Assembly: GCF_900101985.1 (NCBI RefSeq)
Contig: NZ_FNAR01000006.1
Span: forward strand, 1 to 64,000
Reading direction: 5' to 3'
Length of the DNA stretch: 64,000 nucleotides
Source of the DNA: Bhargavaea beijingensis
GTDB lineage: Bacteria > Bacillota > Bacilli > Bacillales_A > Planococcaceae
Part shown: piece by piece, positions 37,344 to 45,888 of the stretch
How positions within the stretch are numbered: the first letter of the stretch is position 1
How the letters are laid out: each line of letters opens with the position of its first letter
The notes under the pieces: model-generated
The model's database searches: none
The model's input: only the letters and a program-made list of their open reading frames with translations
Told to the model about the DNA's origin: nothing
Made by a program: the position numbers and the translations under genes

Positions 37344-38204
37344 TTACCGGTACACCTTATACAATGCCTGAGTCCCCTCATTTTCCGAACCTGTCTCGGC
37401 CAATGCCGAGTACATCCGCTCTGCAAGCGCCACGCCCGGCAGTTCAAGCCCCATCGATTTTGATTCATCCAGGGCAATGCGGAGATCCTTAAGAAAATGT
37501 TTGATATAGAATCCCGGTTCGAAGTCCCCTTTCAGCATGCGCGGCGCCAGGTTGCTAAGCGTCCATGAACCTGCCGCGCCGGCTGAAATCGATTTGAGTA
37601 CACGTTCCGGGTCAAGCCCCGCCCTTACGGCATAGCCAAGTGACTCGCAGACACCAATCATGCTTGTGGCAATAACGATCTGATTGGACATTTTCACATG
37701 CTGCCCGGAGCCCGCCGGTCCGTGATGGACAATATTTTGTCCGACAGCTTCCAGCAAAGGCAGAATCTCGCGGAACGCGTCCTCTGGTCCCCCGCACATG
37801 ATGGAAAGCGTCGCATTCCGGGCTCCGATATCCCCGCCAGATACAGGTGCGTCTATGGACGCGCAACCTTTGGATGCCGCTTCTTCTGCAATCCGAACTG
37901 CGAGCTTCGGCGATGAAGTCGTGAAATCGATGAGAATTGCCCCGACCCTCACCGTCCGGAAAATACCCTGCTCCCCGAAATAAACGTCTTCCACGTCCTG
38001 CGGATAGCCGACCATCGTCATGACGACATCCGCCCCGTCAGCAGCTTCTGAAGGACTGCCAGCCCATTTGGCTCCTTTTTCTATTAACCCTTTTGCTTTT
38101 TCCTGCGTTCGTGTATAGACAGTCAGGTTGTGTCCGGCTTCCATCAGATGTGCGGCCATCGGGCCGCCCATCACACCGGCTCCGATCATTGCGATTTTTT
38201 TCAC
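37344..38204 (-). CDS. ykwC: 3-hydroxyisobutyrate dehydrogenase-like oxidoreductase (YkwC)
   Basis: A 286-residue beta-hydroxyacid dehydrogenase, very close from memory to B. subtilis YkwC (288 residues). The NAD(P)-binding motif is IAMIGAGVMGGPMAAHL (about 4-20). The substrate-binding DAPVSGGDIGARN lies near 118, and the catalytic lysine region GSGQHVKMSNQ near 165. A typical substrate would be a short 3-hydroxy acid such as 3-hydroxyisobutyrate or tartronate semialdehyde. The natural one is unknown. I chose GTG 38204, which aligns with the homologue. An upstream ATG at 38234 in the same frame is possible and would add ten residues. Confidence 0.87.
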   Translation of the reverse strand: MKKIAMIGAGVMGGPMAAHLMEAGHNLTVYTRTQEKAKGLIEKGAKWAGSPSEAADGADVVMTMVGYPQDVEDVYFGEQGIFRTVRVGAILIDFTTSSPKLAVRIAEEAASKGCASIDAPVSGGDIGARNATLSIMCGGPEDAFREILPLLEAVGQNIVHHGPAGSGQHVKMSNQIVIATSMIGVCESLGYAVRAGLDPERVLKSISAGAAGSWTLSNLAPRMLKGDFEPGFYIKHFLKDLRIALDESKSMGLELPGVALAERMYSALAETGSENEGTQALYKVYR

Positions 38205-38245
38205 TTCCGCCTTACCCCCATTCGTTTCCTCCATTGTAGCAAACG

Positions 38246-38282
38246 AAACAAAAAAAGGGACGGCCCGCATAGCGGTCCGTCC
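38246..38282 (-). terminator. Terminator of the Spo0E-like gene
   Basis: Stem GGACGG/CCGTCC extended by paired GC bases around GCATAGC (about 38256-38282), followed on the minus strand by CTTTTTTTG. Confidence 0.75.
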
Positions 38283-38391
38283 AAGTAAAGGGGGAAATGA
38301 GAATGTTGCTGTGTTCAAAAGTAATATATCCTGATTTTGGTCAGTCTAAACATCAGAAAATCATTTTTTTCATTTTCTCCGAAAGATTCCT

Positions 38392-38559
38392 TTATTCCGC
38401 TTCCCGTTGCCGATTATGACAAGAGGAATAACAGTTCAATAATTCATCCAGTTGCCGGCTCAACCCTATGGTTTCCGGATGCCTCCGTCCTTTTTCCATT
38501 GCACTGACGGTCATCCTCTCCCTCAGCTTTTCAATCTGTTCATCTCTGGACTGCTTCAT
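38392..38559 (-). CDS. Spo0E-like aspartyl-phosphate phosphatase
   Basis: A 55-residue two-helix protein of the Spo0E family. The signature is GLSRQLDELLNCY (about 34-46; family motif SxxLDxxLNxY), preceded by a charged helix (QIEKLRERMTVSAMEKG). Such proteins dephosphorylate Spo0A-P and delay sporulation. Start 38559 has GGAGGG four bases upstream; an in-frame start five codons earlier also exists. It is monocistronic. Together with the PAS kinase at 40576 it suggests a Spo0A phosphorelay in this organism. Confidence 0.85.
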   Translation of the reverse strand: MKQSRDEQIEKLRERMTVSAMEKGRRHPETIGLSRQLDELLNCYSSCHNRQREAE

Positions 38560-38669
38560 AGAACCCTCCCTCACCTTGCCAGTGTCGTCACAAAAGCCGC
38601 TAAAAATTCTTTACTCAAAAGAGAATATAAGGCAAACTGTTAGGTAATCAACCGGAAGGAGCGATATGG

Positions 38670-38858
38670 ATGAAAATTGCCGAAGTTGGAAACATCATCG
38701 AGTTTAAAGACGGGCTCCAAGGCGTCGTGGAAAAGGTCAATGAAAACTCGGTCATCGTTGATTTGACATTCATGGAAAACTTCAAGCAACTGGAAATGGA
38801 AGAAAAAACCGTAGTCAACCATAAGCGCTATAAAATATTGTACGGCAACAACGACTGA
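38670..38858 (+). CDS. ykvS: YkvS family protein (DUF2187)
   Basis: A 62-residue KOW-like small protein that matches B. subtilis YkvS closely: AEVGNIIEFKDGLQGVVEKV, ENSVIVDLTFMENF, VVNHKRYKIL. The fold suggests nucleic-acid or ribosome binding, but no function is known. AAGGAG precedes ATG 38670 at normal spacing. Confidence 0.9.
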   Translation: MKIAEVGNIIEFKDGLQGVVEKVNENSVIVDLTFMENFKQLEMEEKTVVNHKRYKILYGNND

Positions 38859-38936
38859 TCCAATACATAACGATCAATCAGCCAAACAGATTTTCCGGAC
38901 AGCCGGATTTTCATAAAAGACAAGGAGGATCTGATA

Positions 38937-39644
38937 ATGAAACACAAATTGAAATACGCATCCATCTCGGCAGCCGCCGTCCTGATGCTGGCGGCATGCG
39001 GCACAGCCGGAGAAGAGGCAGACAACAACGACACGCAAATGGAACAGGAAGAGTCAGCGGACCAGAACCAGGGGGCCGAGAATGCTGATACCGAAACTGG
39101 CAAAGAAGAAACCACTGACGAAAATGTCGATGAAGAAGACGCGCAGGATGTCACCGACCAGGAGGAAGAGCGTGGTCCGGAGCGGGAACTGGCTTATCAG
39201 TCGGACAGCAGCCAACAGACCGGCCAGGCCACTTTGACGGAAAGTGACGAAATGGACTATTCCATTTATGTGCTTGACGGCTACCAGCTCACTTCGGAAG
39301 AACCGAACAAGGATGTGCTCTACTGGAACGAAGATGAGCAGGTTTTCATGAGGATTGAAACATTCGGTTCCGATACAGACTTGAAGACGCTCACCGAGCA
39401 GATGATCAGCTCTCTTGAGTATGACGGCGGAAAAGCGGCAGATGTTTCCGGGGAGTACAGCCTTGAAAAGTCTTCAGGAATTGAAGATCTCGTCATCAGG
39501 CAACTTAAAACAGAAGAGGGCCTCTCGACAGGAGCGGTCTTCACCAAAGATGGGATGACCGTGCGCCTGACGGTCTTTGACAAGCCTGAAACCGATCAGA
39601 CCGACGCCCTCCTCTCCATGGGCGCGACAATCGGCAAAAAATAA
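38937..39644 (+). CDS. Lipoprotein of unknown function
   Basis: A 235-residue exported protein. The signal peptide ends LMLAAC (Cys about 20). Residues 21-85 are an acidic, Glu/Asp/Asn/Gln-rich linker. The rest (90-235) is a folded domain with a beta-rich pattern such as YSIYVLDGYQLTSEEPNKDV and VFMRIETFGSDTDLKTL. I do not recognise the family. Start 38937 follows AAGGAGG. It is monocistronic with a terminator. Confidence 0.82.
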   Translation: MKHKLKYASISAAAVLMLAACGTAGEEADNNDTQMEQEESADQNQGAENADTETGKEETTDENVDEEDAQDVTDQEEERGPERELAYQSDSSQQTGQATLTESDEMDYSIYVLDGYQLTSEEPNKDVLYWNEDEQVFMRIETFGSDTDLKTLTEQMISSLEYDGGKAADVSGEYSLEKSSGIEDLVIRQLKTEEGLSTGAVFTKDGMTVRLTVFDKPETDQTDALLSMGATIGKK

Positions 39645-39678
39645 AAAGGTCCGGGAGACCGGGAGACCGGTCGAAGAT

Positions 39679-39724
39679 TGCAGACAAAGTGGGTGTATGC
39701 TCCTTTGTCTGCAGTTTTTTATTT
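39679..39724 (+). terminator. Terminator of the lipoprotein gene
   Basis: Eleven-base-pair stem TGCAGACAAAG/CTTTGTCTGCA, then GTTTTTTATTTT. Confidence 0.93.
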
Positions 39725-39742
39725 TCCCTGAATCCCCTGTCC

Positions 39743-39855
39743 GATTGTGCAAAATGGCATATCGTGGAGCAAAACGGACCGACATCGTGAAGAACGGTGT
39801 CCTATAATGCATATCAGCCTCGCATAGTGCAAATCAGCACCCCATCGTGCACGTG
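39743..39855. repeat. Degenerate tandem repeat, about 20-base period, in a 400-base gene-free gap
   Basis: The gap 39645-40046 has no convincing gene. Besides its two terminators it holds six diverged copies of a unit built around (A/C)(A/T)NRTGNA. The TG anchors fall at 39748, 39765, 39788, 39808, 39828 and 39848, the last four exactly 20 bases apart, with related flanks (CATATCAGC, CAAATCAGC, CATCGTGCA). The string AAAACGGACCG in the array recurs in the stem of the terminator at 39991. The rest of the gap (39860-39990) shows nothing else I can name. Confidence 0.5.
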
Positions 39856-39990
39856 GTCCGAACCCTCGGACCTTTGGATCACGCTTTTGCCGCAGGGCAG
39901 AGTCGTTTCCTCGAATCCGCCCGTTCGGCTTTTGGGGCTGGAACCGTCCACTATTTCAAAACACAAACCGCTTGTTATAGATTAGAATGA

Positions 39991-40027
39991 CAAAACGGAC
40001 CGGAAAATTTCTTCCGGGTCCGTTTTG
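39991..40027. terminator. Terminator of the MarR-family gene
   Basis: Stem CAAAACGGAC-CGGAA/TTCCGGGTCCGTTTTG (one bulge), usable in both directions; lies 20 bases behind the marR stop on the minus strand. Confidence 0.8.
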
Positions 40028-40046
40028 TCTATGGTCTGGACTATAT

Positions 40047-40493
40047 TCACTTGGATAGGTCCTTGATTGACAGACCCAGTTTCTTGAGCAGCTCGATTGA
40101 GGTCGCTTTTTCTTCCGGGCTGAGTACACCCATCAGTTCATGGAGATGTTGCTCATGAACCGGGAATATCTCATCCAGAAGTTTCCTTCCACCCTCTGAA
40201 ATGTCAACAAATGTGACACGGCGGTCGGATTCACAGATGGTACGCTTAAGATAGCCCCTCTTTTGGAGCTTATCAATGACATAGGTCATCGACCCGCTCG
40301 CAAGAAGAATTTTGCTGCCGATTTTTTGAATGGGCTGTCTGCCCCTATGGTATAGGAGCTCAAGCACTGCAAATTCCGTCGGATTCAAGCCGTAGTCCGC
40401 AAAAAGTTTGTTTGCCTTTTCAGAGATCACTTTGTGTGCCCTTGAAAGAACCACGAATAATTTCAATGATTGTTCACTGCCGTTCTCCTGCAT
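40047..40493 (-). CDS. MarR-family transcriptional regulator
   Basis: A 148-residue winged-helix regulator: LKLFVVLSRAHKVI in the dimer helix, LNPTEFAVLELLYH, the recognition region ASGSMTYVIDKLQKRGYLKR (about 65-85) and the wing DRRVTFVDISEGG. The locus (next to a PAS histidine kinase) corresponds to B. subtilis ykvE/mhqR-ykvD/kinD, so this may be an MhqR-type quinone- or electrophile-responsive repressor. I cannot confirm that from residues. I chose ATG 40493 (MQENGSEQ) with AGGGG eight bases upstream; the frame stays open for 12 more codons without a ribosome site. Confidence 0.85.
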   Translation of the reverse strand: MQENGSEQSLKLFVVLSRAHKVISEKANKLFADYGLNPTEFAVLELLYHRGRQPIQKIGSKILLASGSMTYVIDKLQKRGYLKRTICESDRRVTFVDISEGGRKLLDEIFPVHEQHLHELMGVLSPEEKATSIELLKKLGLSIKDLSK

Positions 40494-40575
40494 GCTTTCA
40501 ACCCCTGCCGACAATACTGATGAACTCATTATAGGCCGCTTTTCCGGAAAGTGTCAAAACTGCATCGGCGCGGGT

Positions 40576-42018
40576 CTATGGCGTGAGGACGGCCGCCCCT
40601 TCGGCACCAGCCTGAGCTTGGGAGCGTTCATGGACAGGAAGAAGCATTTCAATCCGCGTTCCTTTTCCCAGCTCGGATTTCACGAACAGATGGCCTCCCA
40701 TCGATTCGGCAGTCTCAAGGACAAACGGCAATCCCAGGCCAGTCCCTTCCTGCTTGGTCGTGAAGAATGGAAGGAACACCTGCTTGATCTGCAGATCGGT
40801 CATTCCGCTCCCTTCGTCACTGAACGCGACGACGACATGGTCGTCGTCATAGTGTTCGAGGGAGACGAACAGCGTCGTGCCTTCTCCTGAAGCTTCGAGC
40901 GCATTTTTGATCAGGTTGATGAAGGCCTGCTTCATCCGATGCTTTTTCCCTTTAACAGGTGCCGCTTCCCCTATCTGGTTGTCCATAAAGATGGCAACCT
41001 TCCTCATGGTCGCTTGCGGTTCCATGACTGTCACCACGTCACCGAGACATTTGTGCAGATCGAAAACTTCGTCTTCCTGGTCTGTCGGTTTCGACAACGT
41101 CAAAAACTCGGCCATGAGCGATTCCATTCTGTCCATTTCACTGTCAATCACCTGTACGTAGCGGACTGAATCTCCTTCCGCAGACAGTTTCAGCAGCTCG
41201 GTAAATCCTCTGACCGAAGTCATGGCATTTTTCAGTTCGTGCGCGATGCTTGCCGCCAGCTGGCCGATTGCGGAAAGAGATCCATTATGCTCCATCTGAC
41301 GCTTCAGCAATACTTTTTCCGTATCGTCACGGACAGAAGCGAAGATAAACTCCCCATTTTGTTCATAGTAGATAAAGATGTGATAGAATCGCTCTTCTCC
41401 TTGAGCGGTGACAAAACAGTGCTTGAATTCCGCCTGTCCGTTTTTCTTAAGCCCTTGCTTGACAAGTTCGATGTCTTTATCGGACAGTCCAATTTTAAGA
41501 AGCTCTGTATGCGGGCGCCCGATCAGATGATCAGGGTCCATTTCATAAAAGTGACGGATTCGGTCATTGACGTCACGGACCGTTCCATCTTTTCCGAACA
41601 CCAGGTAGCAGTTGACCTCATGGCGGAAGATACTGTGATAGGCTTGGGCCCCTTCTCGATCAACACCCGACTGTTCTCCCAGCTTAAACCGGAGAATGAC
41701 ATCATTGGAATGCCTGAATACCGTGCCGATGACTTCGATATCCTGAAAGGCTGCTCCGGAGGGATTTTCCAATCCAAAACGAGAAGTCACCTTGCGGCCG
41801 GGGTTCACTTGACTGATAAATGTCGTCCAGCCGGCTTCCTGTCCATTCTGGAGCACCTTGTCCATCATGCTTCCAGGGAAAATACCAAGTGTTTTGACTG
41901 CCCTAGGATTAGAACGCAGACATTCGTTATTCCGATTGACCATGACAATTGCGTCATCTGCTTCATCAAACAGGAAGTCGAGGGTTTCCATTATCGATTT
42001 CGTTGGCACGTCCCACAC
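40576..42018 (-). CDS. Cytosolic PAS-domain sporulation-type histidine kinase
   Basis: A 480-residue kinase with no membrane helix. PAS domain one spans about 10-115 and PAS domain two about 125-235 (YLVFGKDGTVRDVNDRIRHFYEMDPDHLIG). The HisKA helix has phospho-acceptor His260 in IAHELKNAMTSVRGF, and the ATPase domain has NLIKNALEAS, DEGSGM and GTGLGLPF. The HELKN H-box is that of the KinA-E/Spo0A phosphorelay kinases. The neighbouring MarR gene makes it positionally equivalent to B. subtilis kinD, though that one is membrane-bound. No response regulator is adjacent. I chose GTG 42018 because GGAG lies eight bases upstream; the longer ATG at 42045 has no ribosome site. Confidence 0.85.
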   Translation of the reverse strand: MWDVPTKSIMETLDFLFDEADDAIVMVNRNNECLRSNPRAVKTLGIFPGSMMDKVLQNGQEAGWTTFISQVNPGRKVTSRFGLENPSGAAFQDIEVIGTVFRHSNDVILRFKLGEQSGVDREGAQAYHSIFRHEVNCYLVFGKDGTVRDVNDRIRHFYEMDPDHLIGRPHTELLKIGLSDKDIELVKQGLKKNGQAEFKHCFVTAQGEERFYHIFIYYEQNGEFIFASVRDDTEKVLLKRQMEHNGSLSAIGQLAASIAHELKNAMTSVRGFTELLKLSAEGDSVRYVQVIDSEMDRMESLMAEFLTLSKPTDQEDEVFDLHKCLGDVVTVMEPQATMRKVAIFMDNQIGEAAPVKGKKHRMKQAFINLIKNALEASGEGTTLFVSLEHYDDDHVVVAFSDEGSGMTDLQIKQVFLPFFTTKQEGTGLGLPFVLETAESMGGHLFVKSELGKGTRIEMLLPVHERSQAQAGAEGAAVLTP

Positions 42019-42061
42019 CGGCCTTTCTCCGTTTTGGACTAGCATATGAAAGTGATTAACC

Positions 42062-42086
42062 GATCATGACTTCGGCAAGCATGATC
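42062..42086 (-). other. Hairpin in the leader of the PAS kinase gene
   Basis: Inverted repeat GATCATG-(A)-CTT / AAG-CATGATC with a four-base loop, about 45 bases before the GTG start. No U-run follows, so it is not a plain terminator. Farther upstream, 42184-42201 is an AT-rich perfect palindrome (TATTCATT-AA-AATGAATA). A possible -35 TTGACC for this gene lies near 42155-42160. Confidence 0.4.
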
Positions 42087-42235
42087 CGAGAGATTTAATT
42101 CTGATTATTCCATATTTTACAGCCTTCTAATATAAGACTATTTACTCATATTAAGCGGTTGAGGTCAAGGTCCTGATCTAAATATTCATTAAAATGAATA
42201 AATATCCGCCCGGGACAACGCCCTGACGGATAGGT

Positions 42236-43615
42236 TCAGCCGATGATTACACGCTCTTTCGGATATCGGTAATTCAGTTTTTGTGGCTTGCCCCCCAAAG
42301 TGAACAGGAACGAGATCAGCCCGACTCTGCCTACAAACATCAGGAACATCAGGACCGCTTTTCCGACTATGCTCAAATCCCCCGTGATGCCGAGTGACAT
42401 GCCGCAGGTTCCGAATGCTGATGTAATTTCAAATACCAATGCGGTAAGCGGAATGCCTTCTTCCGTGATTGACATGATCATCACAGAGACAAGCACGAGC
42501 AATCCGGCAATGAGAATGACCGCGTAGGACCGGTACACATCAACCAGTTTGATTTCCCTTCCGAAAATCTGAATGATATCCTTGCCCCTTGCAAAATTGA
42601 TGAGAAACAGAACGGCAATGGCAAATGTGGTCGTCCGGATTCCTCCGCCGACGGAGCTCGGGGAAGCACCGATGAACATGAGAAAACTAATGAACACATC
42701 CGTTGCTTCGCTAAATTGTGTAATGTCCATCGTCGTAAGCCCTGCAGAGCGAGCGGAAACTGAATGGAACATTGCCGCAAATAGCGCTTCATGCCACTGC
42801 ATGTCCTTGAAGGAATGGAAAGATTCTATTAGAAGGATCACAATGGTTCCGGCTACCAGGAGAATAGCAAATGTCGCGGTTGTGATTTTGGCGAACAATG
42901 AGAACCGGAAAGAAGGCTCCTTGCTCGACAAAAACCGCTTCACTTCAATGAGGACCGGGAATCCGATCGCACCGAGTATGATCAGCGCCATGGTCACAAG
43001 CTGGACGAAATAATCATTGAAATAAGGAGACAACGAGTCGCTGTTAATCGTAAAACCGGCGTTTGTCGTTGAGGTGACCGCATGGAACATTCCATTAAGG
43101 AGCGCATCCCGGAACGACTCATAGTACTTGGTAAAGTAAAGAGTCAGAATGCTCCCACCGACCAATTCAATCAGAATCATGATTTTCATGATTTCCCGGA
43201 TTAGCTTGACCGCTCCGGCCATGCTGTACTGGTTATGATCGACCATGATCAGTTGTCTTTCCCGAAGACCGATCCTTCTTCTGATCACCAACCAGAAAAA
43301 GGTTCCGATCGACATGACACCGATCCCTCCGAAGTGAAGGACGATCATAAACATGACAACGCCAAATGTTGTATAGGTGGCGCTCAAGTCGATTACGGAC
43401 AGGCCGGTCACGCTCACTGCGCTTACTGCCGTGAATAAGCTGTCGATAAAGCTGATGTCCACCCCGGGACGATGCACACCAGGCAGATTGAGAAGAATCG
43501 CGGATATGGTGATTGCAAAGAAATAATAAATGACAAGAACACGTGCTGGCGTCAGCTTTTGCTTCCTGATGCTGGACAGAAACTTCTGCCTCCGTGTCAA
43601 TTCTTTAAATGGCAT
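42236..43615 (-). CDS. ktrD: K+ transporter membrane subunit KtrD
   Basis: A 459-residue TrkH/KtrB-family protein with four M1-P-M2 repeats. Selectivity-filter glycines are visible in SAVSVTGLSV, TSTTNAGFT, SARSAGLTT and SAFGTCGMSLG. It takes up K+ (Na+-dependent in relatives) and is gated by an octameric KtrC-type ring, whose gene lies at 14578-15237 in this window. The position beside sigI/rsgI and the kinase matches B. subtilis ykrM. Start 43615; no strong terminator follows. Confidence 0.93.
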   Translation of the reverse strand: MPFKELTRRQKFLSSIRKQKLTPARVLVIYYFFAITISAILLNLPGVHRPGVDISFIDSLFTAVSAVSVTGLSVIDLSATYTTFGVVMFMIVLHFGGIGVMSIGTFFWLVIRRRIGLRERQLIMVDHNQYSMAGAVKLIREIMKIMILIELVGGSILTLYFTKYYESFRDALLNGMFHAVTSTTNAGFTINSDSLSPYFNDYFVQLVTMALIILGAIGFPVLIEVKRFLSSKEPSFRFSLFAKITTATFAILLVAGTIVILLIESFHSFKDMQWHEALFAAMFHSVSARSAGLTTMDITQFSEATDVFISFLMFIGASPSSVGGGIRTTTFAIAVLFLINFARGKDIIQIFGREIKLVDVYRSYAVILIAGLLVLVSVMIMSITEEGIPLTALVFEITSAFGTCGMSLGITGDLSIVGKAVLMFLMFVGRVGLISFLFTLGGKPQKLNYRYPKERVIIG

Positions 43616-43684
43616 ATGGATCCCGTGTCCTTTCCGTCGTGCCTTACATGATGTCTCATTTTATAGAAATCCTCCGAAAAAAGA

Positions 43685-43729
43685 AAGGTGTATGGTAACG
43701 GCTCCGGCTTATTTGCCGGAGCCGTTACC
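43685..43729 (-). terminator. Terminator of the sigI-rsgI operon
   Basis: Fifteen-base-pair perfect stem GGTAACGGCTCCGGC/GCCGGAGCCGTTACC (43694-43729), six-base loop, then ATACACCTTTCTTTTTTC on the minus strand. The right arm is inside the last seven codons of rsgI. Confidence 0.87.
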
Positions 43730-44977
43730 ATTACCACCTTTCCCGTTGCCACCGTTCTTATTCTCTTGGCCATTGTCCGAAGATTGCCCAGCTCCAGGAG
43801 GATGCTGCTTTTGAGACGGAGAAACCCGATTTCCTCCCATTTTTTCATCCGGCCGATCTTTTGAATGCGGCCTGGCGTGGTCTGGAGGCCCTGACTGCTT
43901 TTCCTGCCGGGAATGTCCTGGAGGCTGGGCTTTCTTGGCCGGCCCGTCATTGATTGGAGGGCTTTCATTATTACCCGGCTTTGAAGGTTGTTTTTTCACT
44001 CCTTCTTTCGTTTTCTCTTTTTGTTCCCCTTTTACGGGAGGGTGACCCTGCCCTTTCTCGTTTGGATGAACAGGCGGTTTCTGTTCTTCTGCCGGTTTCC
44101 CTTGGGTCCCGTTACCCGGAGGTGCCTCTTTTTTGCGGATGCCGGGGGCCTGTCCCGAGTTGCCCGGCGGCCGGACCTCTTCATTTCCTGAAGGTATTTG
44201 CCGGGCGTCCTGATCCTGTCCGTCCCCGGTCTCAGGATTTTGTTTTTTTTCAACAATCGATTCTGACTGAATCTCGTGTTCTTCATTTTGGGTCTTATCG
44301 CTTTTCTGCTGACTGTGCTCGGATGCGGGCGGATGAGGAGCTTGACTGTCTCGGTTAATGATTCGGCTGATCGGAACACCTTCAGCCATCGCCCGGTCCC
44401 GCAGTTCACTATCAGTTTCCAACAGTCTCAGTTCCATTCCTTTTTCGCGCGCTGCGTCTTTAATAAAGCGAACGGTCTGATTCACTTTGGCTGCAAGCTT
44501 TTCATCTCCTGCTTTCACCGATATGACGGAAAGCTCCTGATTGACTGCGCTGTACTCGGCAATGATCCCGCCAATCAGCACGGTGACATCCTTGCCGTTC
44601 CAGTTCCCGAGATCTTGGATCAGTGCCGAACCGTCCTCATTGAGCGGTGTCAGCTCCCGGATTTTCCCATCTCTGTCGATTCCGAATTCGACGGCGGGAT
44701 TCACTTCCAGCTGGATAAATGCCAGAGCAGGCTCCCTGAGCGGCAGGAAAAGCGAGGTAAGCAGAATTAGCAGGAACGTTGCGAACAGCGCCGCAACGGC
44801 AAAAGGTCTGCGTACTGTGGCAAGTTGCAACCGGCTTTTTAGCCCCGCAGGCGAAACCCGGCTTTCTGACCCGATTTCCTGTTGGTCCGCCTCCCCTTTA
44901 ATAAATCTGCCGTCAGGAGTGAGAATGACCACATTTTCTTTCGTTTGTTCCACTACGATCCCCTTGATCTTGTTCAT
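43709..44977 (-). CDS. rsgI: RsgI-family anti-sigma factor
   Basis: A 422-residue transmembrane anti-sigma factor. The N-terminal cytosolic RsgI domain (about 1-50, GIVVEQTKENVVILTPDGRFIKG) binds SigI. One membrane helix lies at about 57-75. The extracellular part starts with the RsgI beta domain FIQLEVNPAVEFGIDRDGKI. It ends in about 210 residues of Pro/Gly/Lys/Gln/Asn-rich disordered sequence (PPGN, PPVK, GNGKGGNG repeats) that probably spans the cell wall. I chose ATG 44977: its ATGA overlaps the sigI stop, the homologue starts here, and the ATG four codons upstream has its ribosome site directly adjacent. In clostridia related proteins carry carbohydrate-binding sensors; none is seen here. 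Confidence 0.9.
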   Translation of the reverse strand: MNKIKGIVVEQTKENVVILTPDGRFIKGEADQQEIGSESRVSPAGLKSRLQLATVRRPFAVAALFATFLLILLTSLFLPLREPALAFIQLEVNPAVEFGIDRDGKIRELTPLNEDGSALIQDLGNWNGKDVTVLIGGIIAEYSAVNQELSVISVKAGDEKLAAKVNQTVRFIKDAAREKGMELRLLETDSELRDRAMAEGVPISRIINRDSQAPHPPASEHSQQKSDKTQNEEHEIQSESIVEKKQNPETGDGQDQDARQIPSGNEEVRPPGNSGQAPGIRKKEAPPGNGTQGKPAEEQKPPVHPNEKGQGHPPVKGEQKEKTKEGVKKQPSKPGNNESPPINDGPAKKAQPPGHSRQEKQSGPPDHARPHSKDRPDEKMGGNRVSPSQKQHPPGAGQSSDNGQENKNGGNGKGGNGNGSGK

Positions 44978-45717
44978 TCGGGCATCCATCCTTTTAAATA
45001 CTCCTGGAGCATCGGCAGATCACTGTTATGTAGAATCACCATTGCAAGAATATATTTGCGGTGACGCTCAATCGTTTTCCTTGAAACCCCCACCATCTGT
45101 TCGATTCTTTTAATCGGTAACCGCTTTTTGCGCAGTGTCTCACTTTTCATCTCTTCGGAACTGCAGATAATCACGGCAATGTCCATCGCCGTCTTCCTGG
45201 CGTCCGCATGCTTAGGAGAAACGTCGGCGAGTTCGCTGAATGACAGCCCGCAGTCCGCAAGCAAATCAGAATAGAGCTGGATCTCCTCGCGTCGCTTGTC
45301 CGCTTCCTGCTGTTCGGAAAAACGGATATAAGAGGCTGCGTCAGCTGCAACTGCGGCTTCTTCCTCTCCTTTCGCAAGGAGTGCGGCCAAGCCTGCCCTC
45401 GATTCTTTCCGCAGATGGTCAATCAGCTTCCGGCGGATCACGAGATGGGCAAATGTCATAAACGAGGCATCCCGGGAGCGGTCGTATTTCATGACTGCTT
45501 CGTGGAAACCGCCTAAGGCGATACTATATTCATCATCATGTTCATCGATATACCGGTTACATGCCAGATAGGCCGCTTTTTTCAGAAACGGAGAATATGA
45601 GCGGAGCAGTCCATCCAGCTCTTCTTCAGAACCATTCTGGGCAAGGCGGACACGCTCTTCTACACTCGCGGTCCCGCGGGTTTTCCTTATGAAACCGTTG
45701 AACGTCGTTATCAGCAC
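44974..45717 (-). CDS. sigI: RNA polymerase sigma factor SigI
   Basis: A 247-residue sigma-70-family protein of the SigI group. Region 2 contains HDDEYSIALGGFHEAVMKYD, ASFMTFAHLVIRRKLIDHLRKE (about 65-105). The C-terminal helix-turn-helix reads IKRIEQMVGVSRKTIERHRKY (about 205-225). SigI responds to heat and envelope stress and is held by RsgI. I chose GTG 45717 (VLITTFNGF), with GAGAGG seven bases upstream; the frame is open for 16 more codons but without a ribosome site. It overlaps rsgI by four bases. Confidence 0.9.
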   Translation of the reverse strand: MLITTFNGFIRKTRGTASVEERVRLAQNGSEEELDGLLRSYSPFLKKAAYLACNRYIDEHDDEYSIALGGFHEAVMKYDRSRDASFMTFAHLVIRRKLIDHLRKESRAGLAALLAKGEEEAAVAADAASYIRFSEQQEADKRREEIQLYSDLLADCGLSFSELADVSPKHADARKTAMDIAVIICSSEEMKSETLRKKRLPIKRIEQMVGVSRKTIERHRKYILAMVILHNSDLPMLQEYLKGWMPE

Positions 45718-45851
45718 GATTAGACCTCTCCCGCCATGATTTCGATAAATTGATTGTATCGGCAATTCCTAGATTAGGAAAGCGGTCAAGTCGCACTTAC
45801 ACATATCATTCGTTCCGCCCCCCCGATATCAGGGGGTCTGAAATCCGGGCC

Positions 45852-45887
45852 GAAAGAAAAAAGACTGCCGCAGGAGCAGTCTTTTTG
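45852..45887 (-). terminator. Terminator of terC
   Basis: Stem AAAAAGACTGC/GCAGTCTTTTT, followed on the minus strand by CTTTTTTCTTTCGG; starts directly behind the terC stop. Confidence 0.88.
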
Positions 45888-45888
45888 T

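Noticed and set aside
39743-39855. CRISPR array
   Set aside because: Units are too short and too diverged, there are no spacers of even length between identical repeats, and no cas genes occur in the window.
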